Numbered from the stretch's first letter, positions 34,234-44,492 are shown. The stretch is 64,000 bases of DNA from Nitrospinaceae bacterium UBA7883 (GCA_002500605.1 DLRR01000021.1:62001-126000); one strand, 5' to 3'. Translations and numbers: made by a program. Notes: generated by a model from the sequence alone, not told the origin.

Positions 34234-36183
34234 ATGACAGGTCTTAAGCTTATCTGGATAGTGCCTATTTTACCACTACTAGGTGCTATTACAAATGGAC
34301 TGATAGGTAAATTATTAAGCAAAAGAGCTGTTACTTTCGTAGCACTTGGCTCTACTGGCTTTTCTGCCTTATTTGCGCTCTTTGCCTTTATCGAACTGTT
34401 GTCCCTGGATCCCTCAAGCAGGATCAGCGAGAGCATTCTTTTTACTTGGATTGAGTCTGACAAATTTATCGCAGAGGCAGGAATTCAGATCGATCCCCTT
34501 TCAGGGGTATTCATGCTTATAGTAACTGGCGTTGGATTTTTAATCCACATTTACTCAGTTGGGTATATGGGACATGAAGATGGTTACTCAAGGTATTTTG
34601 CATATTTAAATCTTTTCATGTTTTCAATGTTACTACTGGTACTAGGCAACAACTTCCTAATCATGTTCATTGGGTGGGAGGGTGTGGGGCTTTGCTCTTA
34701 CTTGCTAATTGGGTACTACTATGACAAGAACTCCGCAGTAGACGCTGGCAAGAAAGCTTTCGTGGTAAACAGAATAGGCGATTTTGGTTTCATCTTAGCT
34801 ATAATGTGGATTTTCTGGACTTTTGGATCCATCGACTACACATCAGTATTCCCTGTTGCCCATGAAGTTCTACCAATTGGGGGCTTTACTGTCACTGGTA
34901 TAACATTACTACTATTCATTGGTGCCACAGGCAAATCTGCACAGATACCATTGTATACATGGCTACCCGATGCCATGGAAGGCCCTACGCCCGTATCGGC
35001 CCTTATCCACGCCGCTACTATGGTTACTGCAGGTGTTTACATGGTTGCAAGATGTAACGCGCTATTTAATATAGCGCCTACCAGCATGATTGTTGTAGCC
35101 AGTATTGGTGCCATCACCGCTCTTTTTGCAGCAACAATGGGTCTATACCAATATGACATCAAAAGGGTCCTGGCTTATTCGACCGTTTCCCAGCTAGGTT
35201 ACATGTTCCTCGCATGTGGATTAGGTGCTTATGTTGCGGCTGTGTTCCATGTTATAACCCATGCCTTTTTTAAAGCATGCCTTTTTTTAGGGTCTGGTTC
35301 AGTAATCCACGGGCTTTCAGGCGAACAGGACATGAGACAAATGGGTGGGCTGAAAAAATTAATGCCATTAACACACATAACTTTCCTAATATCAACACTT
35401 GCTATAGCAGGAATCCCAGTTTTTGCTGGATTCTTCTCCAAGGATGAAATTTTACTTAGTGCTTTTTTTGGAGAAACTCAGGGTCATTTAATTTATTGGG
35501 CTCTTGCAACGACAGCAGCAGCGGTGACTTCATTTTATATGTTTAGATTGTATTACTTGACCTTTTCAGGGGTGCTCAGATCCACTGATCAACATGTACG
35601 CGATCATGTTCACGAGTCACCTCCAGTGATGACAGCACCTCTAGCAATCCTCGCTGGACTAGCCATTCTGGGAGGGCTTCTTGGTCTGCCAATTATAAAA
35701 GATGCCCACATACTTAAAAGTTTTTTGGCTCCTGTTTTTTCTACGCGTGGAGCGATAGAGCAACCACATCCGCCGATGCAAATAGAATTTTTACTAATGG
35801 CCGTTTCTGTTGGTGTGGCCGTGATTGGTATCATGGTTGCTAGGTACTTCTATTATACAAACCCAGAATCGGCCAAAAAGCTTGCTAAAAAGGAAGGATG
35901 GATAAAAATAGTTTATAGAACTATACAAAATAAGTACTACGTGGATGAAATTTATGACGCCATTTTTGTAAAGCCAATTTTTCTCGCTTCGCGTGACCTT
36001 CTTTGGAGGATATTTGATATGAAGGTCATTGATGGTCTTGTAAATGGTATAGCCAATTTCTTTTATAAACTAAGCCAAACTATAAGAAAAACCCAGACCG
36101 GCTTTGTACGAAACTACGCAATGATAATGGTGTTGGGAGTAGTTGCCGTGATAAGCGTCTGGTTCATTGTGCTAGGGGACTAA
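34234..36183 (+). CDS. nuoL: NADH-quinone oxidoreductase subunit L
   Basis: 649 residues. An antiporter-like subunit with WEGVGLCSYLLIGYYY, the proton-channel region LPDAMEGPTPVSALIHAATMVTAGVY, and HAFFKACLFLGSGSVIH. The C-terminal part carries the lateral helix. Confidence 0.97.
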   Translation: MTGLKLIWIVPILPLLGAITNGLIGKLLSKRAVTFVALGSTGFSALFALFAFIELLSLDPSSRISESILFTWIESDKFIAEAGIQIDPLSGVFMLIVTGVGFLIHIYSVGYMGHEDGYSRYFAYLNLFMFSMLLLVLGNNFLIMFIGWEGVGLCSYLLIGYYYDKNSAVDAGKKAFVVNRIGDFGFILAIMWIFWTFGSIDYTSVFPVAHEVLPIGGFTVTGITLLLFIGATGKSAQIPLYTWLPDAMEGPTPVSALIHAATMVTAGVYMVARCNALFNIAPTSMIVVASIGAITALFAATMGLYQYDIKRVLAYSTVSQLGYMFLACGLGAYVAAVFHVITHAFFKACLFLGSGSVIHGLSGEQDMRQMGGLKKLMPLTHITFLISTLAIAGIPVFAGFFSKDEILLSAFFGETQGHLIYWALATTAAAVTSFYMFRLYYLTFSGVLRSTDQHVRDHVHESPPVMTAPLAILAGLAILGGLLGLPIIKDAHILKSFLAPVFSTRGAIEQPHPPMQIEFLLMAVSVGVAVIGIMVARYFYYTNPESAKKLAKKEGWIKIVYRTIQNKYYVDEIYDAIFVKPIFLASRDLLWRIFDMKVIDGLVNGIANFFYKLSQTIRKTQTGFVRNYAMIMVLGVVAVISVWFIVLGD

Positions 36184-36189
36184 ACAAAA

Positions 36190-37848
36190 ATGGAGTCAAT
36201 ACCGCTACTTTCAATATTGATTTTTACTCCTGTAATTGGAATGCTCTCTCTTATTTTTGTTGATAATAAAAACAAGAACCTGATCCGTAGCCTAGCTTTT
36301 GGAATCTCTGCAATCAACTTCCTAGTTTCACTCCTGCTTTTAACTAACTTCAAAACAACCCACGAGATGCAATTCGTGGAAAAGCATCTCTGGATAAAAG
36401 ATTTCGGCGTGTATTACAGTCTTGGAGTAGACGGAATATCCCTATTTCTGGTTCTACTTACTACATTAACCGCGGCCATTTGCTTCGCTAGCACATGGAA
36501 AGCCATTACCAAACACGTAAAAGAATTCATGATCTCTATGCTAATGTTAGAGGCAGGAATGATTGGTACTTTTTGCGCCTTGGATTTCTTTCTGTTCTAC
36601 ATTTTTTGGGAGGTTATGCTAATTCCAATGTACTTTATCATTGGAATATGGGGTGGTCAGCGACGTATTTACGCAGCAGTTAAGTTTTTCCTATATACAA
36701 TGATTGGCTCAGTACTAATGCTAGTGGCCATAATCTGGATGTACTTTCACTACAATGAACTCACTGGTGAGTATAGTTTGGATATTCTCTCCTACCATGG
36801 ACTCCCAATTGACCCGGCGATCCAAATATGGCTATTTTTAGCATTTTTCCTTGCGTTTGCAATCAAAGTTCCCATGTTTCCATTCCATACATGGCTGCCA
36901 GATGCTCACGTAGAAGCACCAACTGCAGGATCGGTAATACTTGCGGGTATTCTTTTAAAAATGGGTACGTATGGATTTCTCAGATTTTCGTTGCCAATAT
37001 TTCCTGAAGCTACAATCGCTTCCATTAACTGGATATCTGTTCTAGCCATAATTGGTATCGTTTATGGTGCACTGGTTGCCATGGTTCAAAGCGATATTAA
37101 AAAGCTTGTAGCTTACTCTTCCGTAAGCCACTTGGGGTTTGTAGTGCTTGGCATCTTCGCGCTTAATACACAGGCGATTGAAGGTGGCCTATTGCAAATG
37201 ATTAACCACGGCCTGTCTACCGGTGCCCTATTCTTGATAGTCGGTGTTTTATACGAACGGAGACATACAAGGCTTATTAGTGAGTATGGTGGTATTGCAG
37301 CCAAAATGCCAATATTTGCAGTAATTTTTATGGTAGTCACACTCTCTTCGATAGGACTGCCAGGCTTAAACGGATTTGTGGGAGAATTTCTAATTCTGTT
37401 AGGTGTTTGGGAGTCGAACAAGCTGTTTGCCATCCTCGCATCAACAGGTGTGGTTTGGGCTGCTATATATATGCTATGGATGTACCAGCGGGTAATGTTT
37501 GGAAAAGTGACAAATCCTAAAAATATGGATCTGCAGGATTTGAACCTGCGCGAAATATCCTATTTCGCGCCACTTCTTATTCTAATTTTTGTTCTCGGTA
37601 TATTTCCAACTCCTGTTATTAAAATGATGGAGCCAAGTGTAGTTCACCTGATAGATCAAGTGGGTATTGAAAACAGAAAACCACTTGTCACTGTTATTAA
37701 AGAGCCAGACAAAAAAAGTAATTCAAACTACAAAAAACTTATTTCGGCGAATAACAAAAACATTATTACCAGTCGATCTGAAAAATTAACAAAAGTTTTA
37801 AACCACGTTTACTCAAACTCCAATAGAAAGAAGAACTCGCCACAATGA
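36190..37848 (+). CDS. nuoM: NADH-quinone oxidoreductase subunit M
   Basis: 552 residues. Family motifs are WEVMLIPMYFIIGIWGG, LPDAHVEAPTAGSVILAGILLKMGTYG and HGLSTGALFLIVGVLYERRHTR. A polar C-terminal tail of about 70 residues rich in Lys and Asn extends past the last membrane helix. It overlaps nuoN by four bases. Confidence 0.96.
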   Translation: MESIPLLSILIFTPVIGMLSLIFVDNKNKNLIRSLAFGISAINFLVSLLLLTNFKTTHEMQFVEKHLWIKDFGVYYSLGVDGISLFLVLLTTLTAAICFASTWKAITKHVKEFMISMLMLEAGMIGTFCALDFFLFYIFWEVMLIPMYFIIGIWGGQRRIYAAVKFFLYTMIGSVLMLVAIIWMYFHYNELTGEYSLDILSYHGLPIDPAIQIWLFLAFFLAFAIKVPMFPFHTWLPDAHVEAPTAGSVILAGILLKMGTYGFLRFSLPIFPEATIASINWISVLAIIGIVYGALVAMVQSDIKKLVAYSSVSHLGFVVLGIFALNTQAIEGGLLQMINHGLSTGALFLIVGVLYERRHTRLISEYGGIAAKMPIFAVIFMVVTLSSIGLPGLNGFVGEFLILLGVWESNKLFAILASTGVVWAAIYMLWMYQRVMFGKVTNPKNMDLQDLNLREISYFAPLLILIFVLGIFPTPVIKMMEPSVVHLIDQVGIENRKPLVTVIKEPDKKSNSNYKKLISANNKNIITSRSEKLTKVLNHVYSNSNRKKNSPQ

Positions 37849-39299
37849 AGCAGTTAGTCATTCCTGATGTTTCCCTAGGCGCTGTCGGACCAGAAATTGT
37901 ACTGGTTGTTACAGCAATACTGCTGTTATTACTCGAAGTCTTCACTGCTAGAAAAGAGAAAGGTTATCTTGCATATACTGCTCTAGGCGGCGTACTTTTG
38001 GCTTCAGCAATGACGGCTAATATGAATGGCTATACTGAAATGAACTTTTCAGGAATGTATGTGGTAGATAATTTTGCTTCATTCTTTAAGTTGGTTTGTC
38101 TGCTTGGAACAGGCATGACCATACTTGTATCCGTAACGTACACAATAAACGAAGGCATAAGCAATGGTGAATACTATGCCTTATTACTCTTTGCAACGTC
38201 TGGCATGTTTTTTATGATCTCAGGATCAGATATGGTGACCATTTTTATGGGTCTTGAAGTAATGTCTATATCCCTCTATGCCCTTGCGGGGTATACCAGA
38301 AATCGAGAAAAAAGCAACGAGGCCGCGCTAAAATACTTTGTTCTAGGCGCTTTAGCTTCTGCATTTCTTCTTTACGGCATTGCTCTAATTTATGGGGCCA
38401 CGGGTTCTACCAAACTTGCGATTATTGGAGATTCACTAAGAACTGGTATTGCCAATTATCACCTTATAATAATTGGAGCAGCTCTGCTGGTGGTTGGATT
38501 TGGTTTTAAAATTTCAGCTGTTCCTTTTCACATGTGGGCTCCTGATGTGTACCAAGGTGCTCCCGCTCCCGTTACAGCATTTATGTCATCCGGTCCAAAA
38601 GCTGCGACATTTGCTGCATTCTTAAGAGTGTTTAACGAGGCTTTGCCAAGTATGCAAGCAGATTGGTGGCAAATATTTTGGATCCTGTCAGTTATGACGA
38701 TGACTGTTGGCAATATTATGGCCCTTCGACAAACAGATGTTAAACGCATGCTAGCCTATTCATCAATAGCACATGCCGGTTATATTCTAATGGGGTTCAC
38801 TACTGGTGATTGGTTTGGAGTGTCTGCTATTCTTTTCTATATGCTTGTATATACCTTTATGAACATAGGTGTATTTGCAGTGGTGACTATAGTGGCTCGA
38901 AAGAACGAAGAAAAAACCACATTTGAAGACTATACTGGGCTTGGCTACAAACACCCCATAATAGGTGTTACCCTTGTTGTTCTTTTGTTCTCTTTGATCG
39001 GAATCCCACCCACGGCTGGTTTTGTGGGTAAGTTTTACATATTCATGTCTGCTTTACAGCAAGGATATGTGTGGCTTGTGATTATTGCAGTTGTAAATTC
39101 TGTTATATCTGTTTTCTATTACCTGAGACTTACCATTGTTATGTACATGACTGAAGAAACCACTGAAGCCTTACCGTCACTTTCATTGTCTCCGTCATTG
39201 GTGACAGCTCTTATAATTTCTATTTATGGTTCTCTATGGCTTGGAGTGATGCCATCAAGCTATATCACTTTCGCACAGGCCGCATCCTTGATACCATAA
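37845..39299 (+). CDS. nuoN: NADH-quinone oxidoreductase subunit N
   Basis: 484 residues. FMGLEVMSISLYALAGYTR, FHMWAPDVYQGAPAPVTAFMSSGPKAA and LLAYSSIAHAGYILMG-type blocks identify NuoN. It is the last gene of the operon and is followed by a hairpin. Confidence 0.97.
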   Translation: MKQLVIPDVSLGAVGPEIVLVVTAILLLLLEVFTARKEKGYLAYTALGGVLLASAMTANMNGYTEMNFSGMYVVDNFASFFKLVCLLGTGMTILVSVTYTINEGISNGEYYALLLFATSGMFFMISGSDMVTIFMGLEVMSISLYALAGYTRNREKSNEAALKYFVLGALASAFLLYGIALIYGATGSTKLAIIGDSLRTGIANYHLIIIGAALLVVGFGFKISAVPFHMWAPDVYQGAPAPVTAFMSSGPKAATFAAFLRVFNEALPSMQADWWQIFWILSVMTMTVGNIMALRQTDVKRMLAYSSIAHAGYILMGFTTGDWFGVSAILFYMLVYTFMNIGVFAVVTIVARKNEEKTTFEDYTGLGYKHPIIGVTLVVLLFSLIGIPPTAGFVGKFYIFMSALQQGYVWLVIIAVVNSVISVFYYLRLTIVMYMTEETTEALPSLSLSPSLVTALIISIYGSLWLGVMPSSYITFAQAASLIP

Positions 39300-39314
39300 T
39301 GACTCGGTGTGTTG

Positions 39315-39340
39315 GCACAAAGGAAAAATCACCTTTGTGC
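39315..39340 (+). terminator. Hairpin ending the nuo operon
   Basis: A perfect 9-bp stem GCACAAAGG/CCTTTGTGC with an 8-base loop, 16 bases after the nuoN stop. Only two Ts follow directly, so termination strength is uncertain. Confidence 0.5.
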
Positions 39341-39457
39341 TTGATAACGTACATTGTTATATTGTAAGCAGACATGTCTCCATGTGGAACAATAGCCTGT
39401 AAATAAGTGATTGATTGCATAAGCTTGGTTTATTCAATTACCGATAGTATCTAAACT

Positions 39458-40408
39458 ATGAACTCTTCTTCTAAAGGTGTCGATACGCTGCTTCTTTGTG
39501 GTGATAAAGGCGCATCACGTTCTGTGTACGGTGTCAGCAAATCGTTTATATACATGCACGGCAAACCGCTCTTTGCTCATGTACTTGACGCGTTGTTCAA
39601 GACACAGAATGTGAGACGTATATTTATAATCGGCAATAAGCAAAAGCTTGATGCAAACATATCTCAACTAGGCAGACAAAAAGATTTTCCTAAGCCAGTT
39701 ATAACTATTGAGCAAGACTCCAATTTAATAGCAAATATATGGAGCGGATTCCTGGCCACTTTAGGAGCTAATCACCAAAGCGAAAGACAAGTCAATAAAG
39801 AATTGATAGACAAAGTCATTCTTGTGTTGCCTGGGGATGTTCCATTGATTTCTGCAGCAGAAGTTGATGATTTCCTATTAAAAGCTGATATAGGTTGTTA
39901 CGATTATGTTATGGGTATGACACCAAGTAATGAAATGGCCATATTCCATTCAACTGGAAAAAAACCAGGAATAAAAATGGCAAGCGCTTATTTTCGTGAA
40001 GGCAGCTTTAGAATAAACAATCTACACTTGGCCCGCCCATTCGCATGTAAAAACCTCGATGCAGTTCAGCTTCTGTATAATTCAAGATATCAAAAGAATG
40101 TTATGAATATGTTGAGACTTACCCGCGACATGTGGCGCCAACATATAAAAGTACAAAGCCTTTTCTTGTATTTTTTAATGCAAGTTTCATCACTTCTTGC
40201 TTATTTAGGGCTAGAAAAATTCAACTGGGTAGCAAGAAGATATGTACCTATGACAAAAGTAGCTGCTGCCGTTGGGAGGATACTTGGAATGAGAGCTGGC
40301 TTTGTTATAACAACCGCTGGTGGGGCAGCTTTAGACGTGGACAATGAGGCTGATTACGAAACAATGAAGCTTAGGTTCTTAGAATGGAAAGGTACACAAC
40401 AATTTTAG
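39458..40408 (+). CDS. MobA-like NTP transferase domain protein
   Basis: 316 residues. The N-terminal LLLCGDKGASRSVYGVSKSFIYMHGKPLFAHVLDALF resembles the nucleotide-binding region of MobA/CofC-like nucleotidyltransferases, and LVLPGDVPLIS carries the metal-binding Asp. The glycine-rich signature is altered (CGDKGASRS instead of AGG.S.RMG). The C-terminal half has no recognisable domain and some hydrophobic stretches. The substrate is unknown. It converges on and overlaps the TPR gene by four bases. Confidence 0.6.
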   Translation: MNSSSKGVDTLLLCGDKGASRSVYGVSKSFIYMHGKPLFAHVLDALFKTQNVRRIFIIGNKQKLDANISQLGRQKDFPKPVITIEQDSNLIANIWSGFLATLGANHQSERQVNKELIDKVILVLPGDVPLISAAEVDDFLLKADIGCYDYVMGMTPSNEMAIFHSTGKKPGIKMASAYFREGSFRINNLHLARPFACKNLDAVQLLYNSRYQKNVMNMLRLTRDMWRQHIKVQSLFLYFLMQVSSLLAYLGLEKFNWVARRYVPMTKVAAAVGRILGMRAGFVITTAGGAALDVDNEADYETMKLRFLEWKGTQQF

Positions 40409-41469
40409 GGAGATTCCATCAACTCCTTTAGATGAGCAAGTCTCTTTATTAGTAATCCAGGATGTATCAATGATAGTGCCGCCTCAAACCATTTGCTAGC
40501 TTCAACTCCATTGTTTTGCAATAGGGCAATCAACCCTAGTCTGTAAGGCGTCATGTATTCACGTGGATCCTCTGAAAAAGATTTAAAATATAACTCGTAG
40601 GCGGTATTTAGAATTCCATTGCAATAGTGAACATCTGCTAGCCATTTAACATGTTGAGGATAATCGTTAACTGGGCATAACTCCATTAACCGTTTAGCAT
40701 ATGTTTGGGCCTCGTCATATTTACTAGTTTGCAAGGTTAGCATCACTAACGAAACTAAGGACTCTACATTATCACTATCTACCTTAAGAACAGCTTTAAA
40801 ATTGCCTATTGCCGCATCCAGTCGACCTAAGCCATGATCACGGTCACCATTGTTTATCAAGTGGTGCACATAGCTTCTATTGGCATAAACGATATTGAGG
40901 GTAAAGTTTACGCCTGCAACAAAAAACCAGTGTAGCCATATTGCAAGATTATCAAGTAATTCTACACCCTTACCAAGGATTCCTTTGTTGGTGTCATCAT
41001 AATCTTCTTTGGCTTCTAAGTAATTTTTGTTTAGCAGCAATATGGATTTTTCCACCGTTACCAATATCAAGGCCTGTATATGCAAAGAAGCAGCAGGTGC
41101 GTTTTTTGCCAACGTAAGCAAATCACCTGTTCCGTTGGAATAGTTTATAAGGGCCGATAAAGCAAGAGCCGTATTGTTTTTTGGGGAAATTTGGAGTGCC
41201 TTGCCTATATAGCAGGCTGCCAACTCGAGATTATTACACTCAAAAGCATCCGCGGCTCCAAAAAGCCAAGATGCTGGATTGCCTAGTGTTTCTTCATTTA
41301 ACGTAAGAAAAGAAAAATCTTTAGAGTGTATTGCTTTTTGGATCAATGCTCTGTGATCATAATTGTCCTTCGAAATCACCGAGTCGAGTAATTCGATTGC
41401 ATTGTTAGTTTTCCCACTTTTCCAAAGAAACTCAGCCTTCCTGATGGAAACAATATCGGAGATGTGCAT
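40405..41469 (-). CDS. TPR-repeat protein
   Basis: 354 residues made largely of 34-residue helical repeats, e.g. GRLDAAIGNFKAVLKVDSDNVESLVSLV and KYDEAQTYAKRLMELCPVND. A hydrophobic stretch around LAIWLHWFFVAGVNFTLNIVYA may be a membrane segment in the middle. A scaffold or assembly role is likely, but no partner is indicated. It is downstream of rplI on the same strand. Confidence 0.75.
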   Translation of the reverse strand: MHISDIVSIRKAEFLWKSGKTNNAIELLDSVISKDNYDHRALIQKAIHSKDFSFLTLNEETLGNPASWLFGAADAFECNNLELAACYIGKALQISPKNNTALALSALINYSNGTGDLLTLAKNAPAASLHIQALILVTVEKSILLLNKNYLEAKEDYDDTNKGILGKGVELLDNLAIWLHWFFVAGVNFTLNIVYANRSYVHHLINNGDRDHGLGRLDAAIGNFKAVLKVDSDNVESLVSLVMLTLQTSKYDEAQTYAKRLMELCPVNDYPQHVKWLADVHYCNGILNTAYELYFKSFSEDPREYMTPYRLGLIALLQNNGVEASKWFEAALSLIHPGLLIKRLAHLKELMESP

Positions 41470-41512
41470 AATCCACCCGATAAGTTAAAAATATTAAATA
41501 TGGATTTCGTGA

Positions 41513-42064
41513 CTATTGGGCTTCTGCAGGACCGTCTTTTGAAGTGTCATCCGTAGTGGTTACTTCACCAGAGTCTTCAGATGGGGCATCAATTGCCTCC
41601 GGAACCAATTCGTCCACTTTATCATCATTTACAACAACTTTAATTGTCCCCACAACTTCTTTAAAAATTTTTACTGTAACATCATGTTGCCCTATACTTT
41701 TTATAGGTCCGCTTAAAACAATTTTTCTCCTGTCTATCACAAATCCCTTTGCCGAAAGAGCGGCCTCTATATCACCGTTAGTTACAGAACCAAAAAGCTT
41801 CCCCTCGTCCCCGGACTTGCGAGTAAATATGAGATCACCTATCGATTCTAGTTGGCCTTTCTTTGCTTCCGCCTCTGAAGTTATTTTAGTTATCTTACGG
41901 GCACGTTGTTTTAAATTATTCTCAAAAGTTCTATTGTTAGCCGGTGTAGCTTCTAGGGCAAGATTGTTGGGAACCAAATAGTTTCTGGCGTATCCATCAG
42001 CTACTACCACCTCATCACCATAGTCCCCAAGGTTAGGAACAAAATCCGTCAGAATTACTTTCAT
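41513..42064 (-). CDS. rplI: 50S ribosomal protein L9
   Basis: 183 residues starting MKVILTDFVPNLGDYGDEVVVADGYARNYLVP. The ATG at 42064 has GGAGAGG just upstream; a longer frame to 42124 would overlap the upstream membrane-protein gene and is not needed. The C terminus carries an acidic, Thr/Ser-rich tail of about 35 residues beyond the usual end. Confidence 0.96.
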   Translation of the reverse strand: MKVILTDFVPNLGDYGDEVVVADGYARNYLVPNNLALEATPANNRTFENNLKQRARKITKITSEAEAKKGQLESIGDLIFTRKSGDEGKLFGSVTNGDIEAALSAKGFVIDRRKIVLSGPIKSIGQHDVTVKIFKEVVGTIKVVVNDDKVDELVPEAIDAPSEDSGEVTTTDDTSKDGPAEAQ

Positions 42065-42113
42065 ATCAACCTCTCCAATTGGCTGCCAAGTATCTGAACA
42101 TTTCCTGTGTTCA

Positions 42114-43070
42114 TTAGTTTTCACCTTTTTTTACTGGCAATAATTTTCTGTAATCAAACCACAAATCAGTTAATCCAACAAAGCTAACAATCAATATAAT
42201 AATTGGTTGTGTAAAAATAAAAAAGTACCCAATAGCCCTGAAAATATTTGGAAAACCGGTTTTCCTGAAATAATAATGCGTAATAGCTATACCATGAAAA
42301 AAATAAATTGCCACTGATATTATGGCAAGGTTGATGCCTAGGACACCAGCCATTCCGTCGTCAAGCAATGCTACAAAACCTCCACCTATTATGCCCCAAA
42401 CCATGGTGTCTGGTGCACTCCAATTGGCAAAGTTATGATCAGGAAAGCTGATCCCCCAATCAAAGCGCATGCTTAGTGTCTTTATCACAATGTAGTTAAC
42501 TACCACTGTAACAATGGCACTTAAAAAAGATATTCCATAGAAAATATTAACAAACGTTTGAACGACTACTTTAGAGTTATCTTCTAGCCAAATTGTCATC
42601 CTAGGGTCAGATCCGGATGCATTGTAGGATTGAATAACCGAATCCACTGCTAGGCTTGCCCAGTTGGTTAGTGATTCATTTAACCCTATTTGGGCACCAC
42701 TGCCAATAAGGGAAAAAAAAATAATACTAGCGACAAATGGAGCTAACGCGCTCAGGCCAATTGTTGCCTCAAGTGTTGCTTCCCTTTTGATTGTTTCAGA
42801 CATTATCCAAGCGGTTAACCCACAAAAAATTAGATAGAAAACAGAAAATAGCGGGCCACCAAAAATAAGTAACAAGAGTGTACTAACAATGGTAATAACA
42901 AACCCAATCCGCTTACCATGTTTTATTAGGGCATAAAATATTGGCGCCGGCGCAAGCATTCCTAGTGGCGAGATAAAACCCGATGCATAAAACAATCCGA
43001 CGGAGAGAACAATAGGAAGGGCCAGTGATACTAGCCCTCCACCTGTTGGCCTTCCTTGGACATCTATCAT
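42114..43070 (-). CDS. DUF2232 membrane protein (YybS-like)
   Basis: 318 residues with eight or so hydrophobic segments. The gene sits between rpsR and rplI, the typical place of DUF2232 proteins in deltaproteobacterial and Gram-positive genomes. The function is unknown. Confidence 0.8.
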   Translation of the reverse strand: MIDVQGRPTGGGLVSLALPIVLSVGLFYASGFISPLGMLAPAPIFYALIKHGKRIGFVITIVSTLLLLIFGGPLFSVFYLIFCGLTAWIMSETIKREATLEATIGLSALAPFVASIIFFSLIGSGAQIGLNESLTNWASLAVDSVIQSYNASGSDPRMTIWLEDNSKVVVQTFVNIFYGISFLSAIVTVVVNYIVIKTLSMRFDWGISFPDHNFANWSAPDTMVWGIIGGGFVALLDDGMAGVLGINLAIISVAIYFFHGIAITHYYFRKTGFPNIFRAIGYFFIFTQPIIILIVSFVGLTDLWFDYRKLLPVKKGEN

Positions 43071-43083
43071 TTGTTTTTAATTA

Positions 43084-43335
43084 TCATTGATTCGTGAATG
43101 GGATTAAAGCAATTGTTCTAGCACGTTTTACAGCTTCTGTTAACTTTCGCTGGTGAGTTGTACAGTTTCCTGAAATTCTGCTAGGAATAATTTTGCCTCG
43201 CTCCGTAATTAGGTTCCTTAAAGTTTTAATATCTTTATAATCAATATTATCAACTTTTTCAACACAGAACCGGCATACTTTCTTTTGGAAAAAATTCCTC
43301 TTTTTAGTTCCGTTGGAATTTCTCGTTGGTCTCAT
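43084..43335 (-). CDS. rpsR: 30S ribosomal protein S18
   Basis: 83 residues. The zinc-type N terminus has CRFC and later NCTTHQRKLTEAVKRAR; the core DYKDIKTLRNLITERGKIIPSRISG is diagnostic. It binds S6. Confidence 0.96.
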   Translation of the reverse strand: MRPTRNSNGTKKRNFFQKKVCRFCVEKVDNIDYKDIKTLRNLITERGKIIPSRISGNCTTHQRKLTEAVKRARTIALIPFTNQ

Positions 43336-43383
43336 TATCAGGTTTCTCCTGCTTATTATTAATTCAGTGATATTGGGAAAAAG

Positions 43384-43794
43384 TTAGAATGGAACGTCAT
43401 CTGCTGGCGACTCTCCGTTTACCTTTTCGCCACTACCTTCTTTTGGAGATGTTTCGTCCTTCGAACCTAAGAACATAACCTTTTCTGCAGTAATTTCTAG
43501 CTTGCTTCTTTTCTGACCCTCATCTGTTTCCCAGCTTGAGTAAGTTAAACGCCCTTCAACACAGACCTGTCGCCCCTTAGCCAGGTATTCCTGGCAGTTT
43601 TCACCCTGCTTGCCCCATACGCTTATATCAACAAAACACACCTCTTCTTTCAGGTTATTTTCGTCACTCTTATCTCTGTATTTGCGACTGGTGGCTAAAC
43701 CGAACTTACAAATAGCCACACCTGAAGCTAAGTAGCGTAACTCTGGATCACGTGTGAGACGACCAATTAGTATAACTTTATTCAAGTTAGACAT
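43384..43794 (-). CDS. ssb: Single-stranded DNA-binding protein
   Basis: 136 residues: an OB fold starting MSNLNKVILIGRLTRDPELRY, an SSB core (GRLTYSSWETDEGQKRSKLEI), and the partner-binding acidic tip DDVPF. The ATG at 43794 overlaps the end of rpsF by 8 bases. It is located between rpsF and rpsR. Confidence 0.96.
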   Translation of the reverse strand: MSNLNKVILIGRLTRDPELRYLASGVAICKFGLATSRKYRDKSDENNLKEEVCFVDISVWGKQGENCQEYLAKGRQVCVEGRLTYSSWETDEGQKRSKLEITAEKVMFLGSKDETSPKEGSGEKVNGESPADDVPF

Positions 43795-44197
43795 TTTTAT
43801 CCTCCCCTTCATTTTTTACCGCTTCTACTCTTTCGTCCTTTTCATCTTTGGTGGCGGCACGCTCGGATTCGCGACGTAGGTCATCAGCTGACTTGCGACC
43901 AGCAGACCCATCAAAAATAACGATAAGGCCTTTCAGAATGTTTTCATTAAACCTGAGTTGACGGTTTATCTTTTCAGGCGTTGATGAATTTGAGGTGAAC
44001 CGCAAAAGGGTATAAAACCCATATCGTTGCTTCTTAATTAGATAGGCGAGACGCTTTTTTCCCCAACGGTCATCTTCAATGATGGTTCCGCCTTCTGATT
44101 TGATGAGATCAACAATACCGTCAATCTCCTTTTCTATCTCTTCTTCTGTCAGGTCAGCCCTGACAATGAGCAGAGCTTCATAATCTCTATTTACCAT
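43787..44197 (-). CDS. rpsF: 30S ribosomal protein S6
   Basis: 136 residues; NRDYEALLIVRADLTEEEIEKEI and WGKKRLAYLIKKQRYGFYTLLRF are diagnostic. It has a charged C-terminal extension. First gene of the rpsF-ssb-rpsR-DUF2232-rplI cluster, with AAGGAGG before the start. Confidence 0.96.
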   Translation of the reverse strand: MVNRDYEALLIVRADLTEEEIEKEIDGIVDLIKSEGGTIIEDDRWGKKRLAYLIKKQRYGFYTLLRFTSNSSTPEKINRQLRFNENILKGLIVIFDGSAGRKSADDLRRESERAATKDEKDERVEAVKNEGEDKNV

Positions 44198-44314
44198 AAA
44201 TCCTCCTTACGGGTTTCAAGCCCCAGTTAATTATTGCTGAACTGCCAACACCACTCTGGTGTCTTTGGTCAAACCATACTGGAGCAAGGAGCACATTCCA
44301 CTGCAGAACTGTAG

Positions 44315-44344
44315 ATGATAGCAAAACAGTTGCTAGTGTCGCAA
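44315..44344 (-). promoter_or_regulatory. Candidate promoter of the rpsF cluster
   Basis: Read on the minus strand, TTGCGA (44344-44339) and TATCAT (44320-44315) are 18 bases apart, about 118 bases upstream of rpsF. Just before the Shine-Dalgarno a small GGG...CCC hairpin is followed by G (a CCCG string), which might be an S6:S18 autoregulatory site; this is conjecture. Confidence 0.35.
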
Positions 44345-44492
44345 CTTATTAATATACTGGTACAGACCAGTTGATTAATGCTTGTGGTTGCCTTGCTTCT
44401 AGTAGTTGCCGAATTCTGGTAGGTTGACAAGGCTTTTAATTTTACCCCACTTTCCGCTGTCAAATTATGGACTAAATGTAAGCAAAGTGTTT

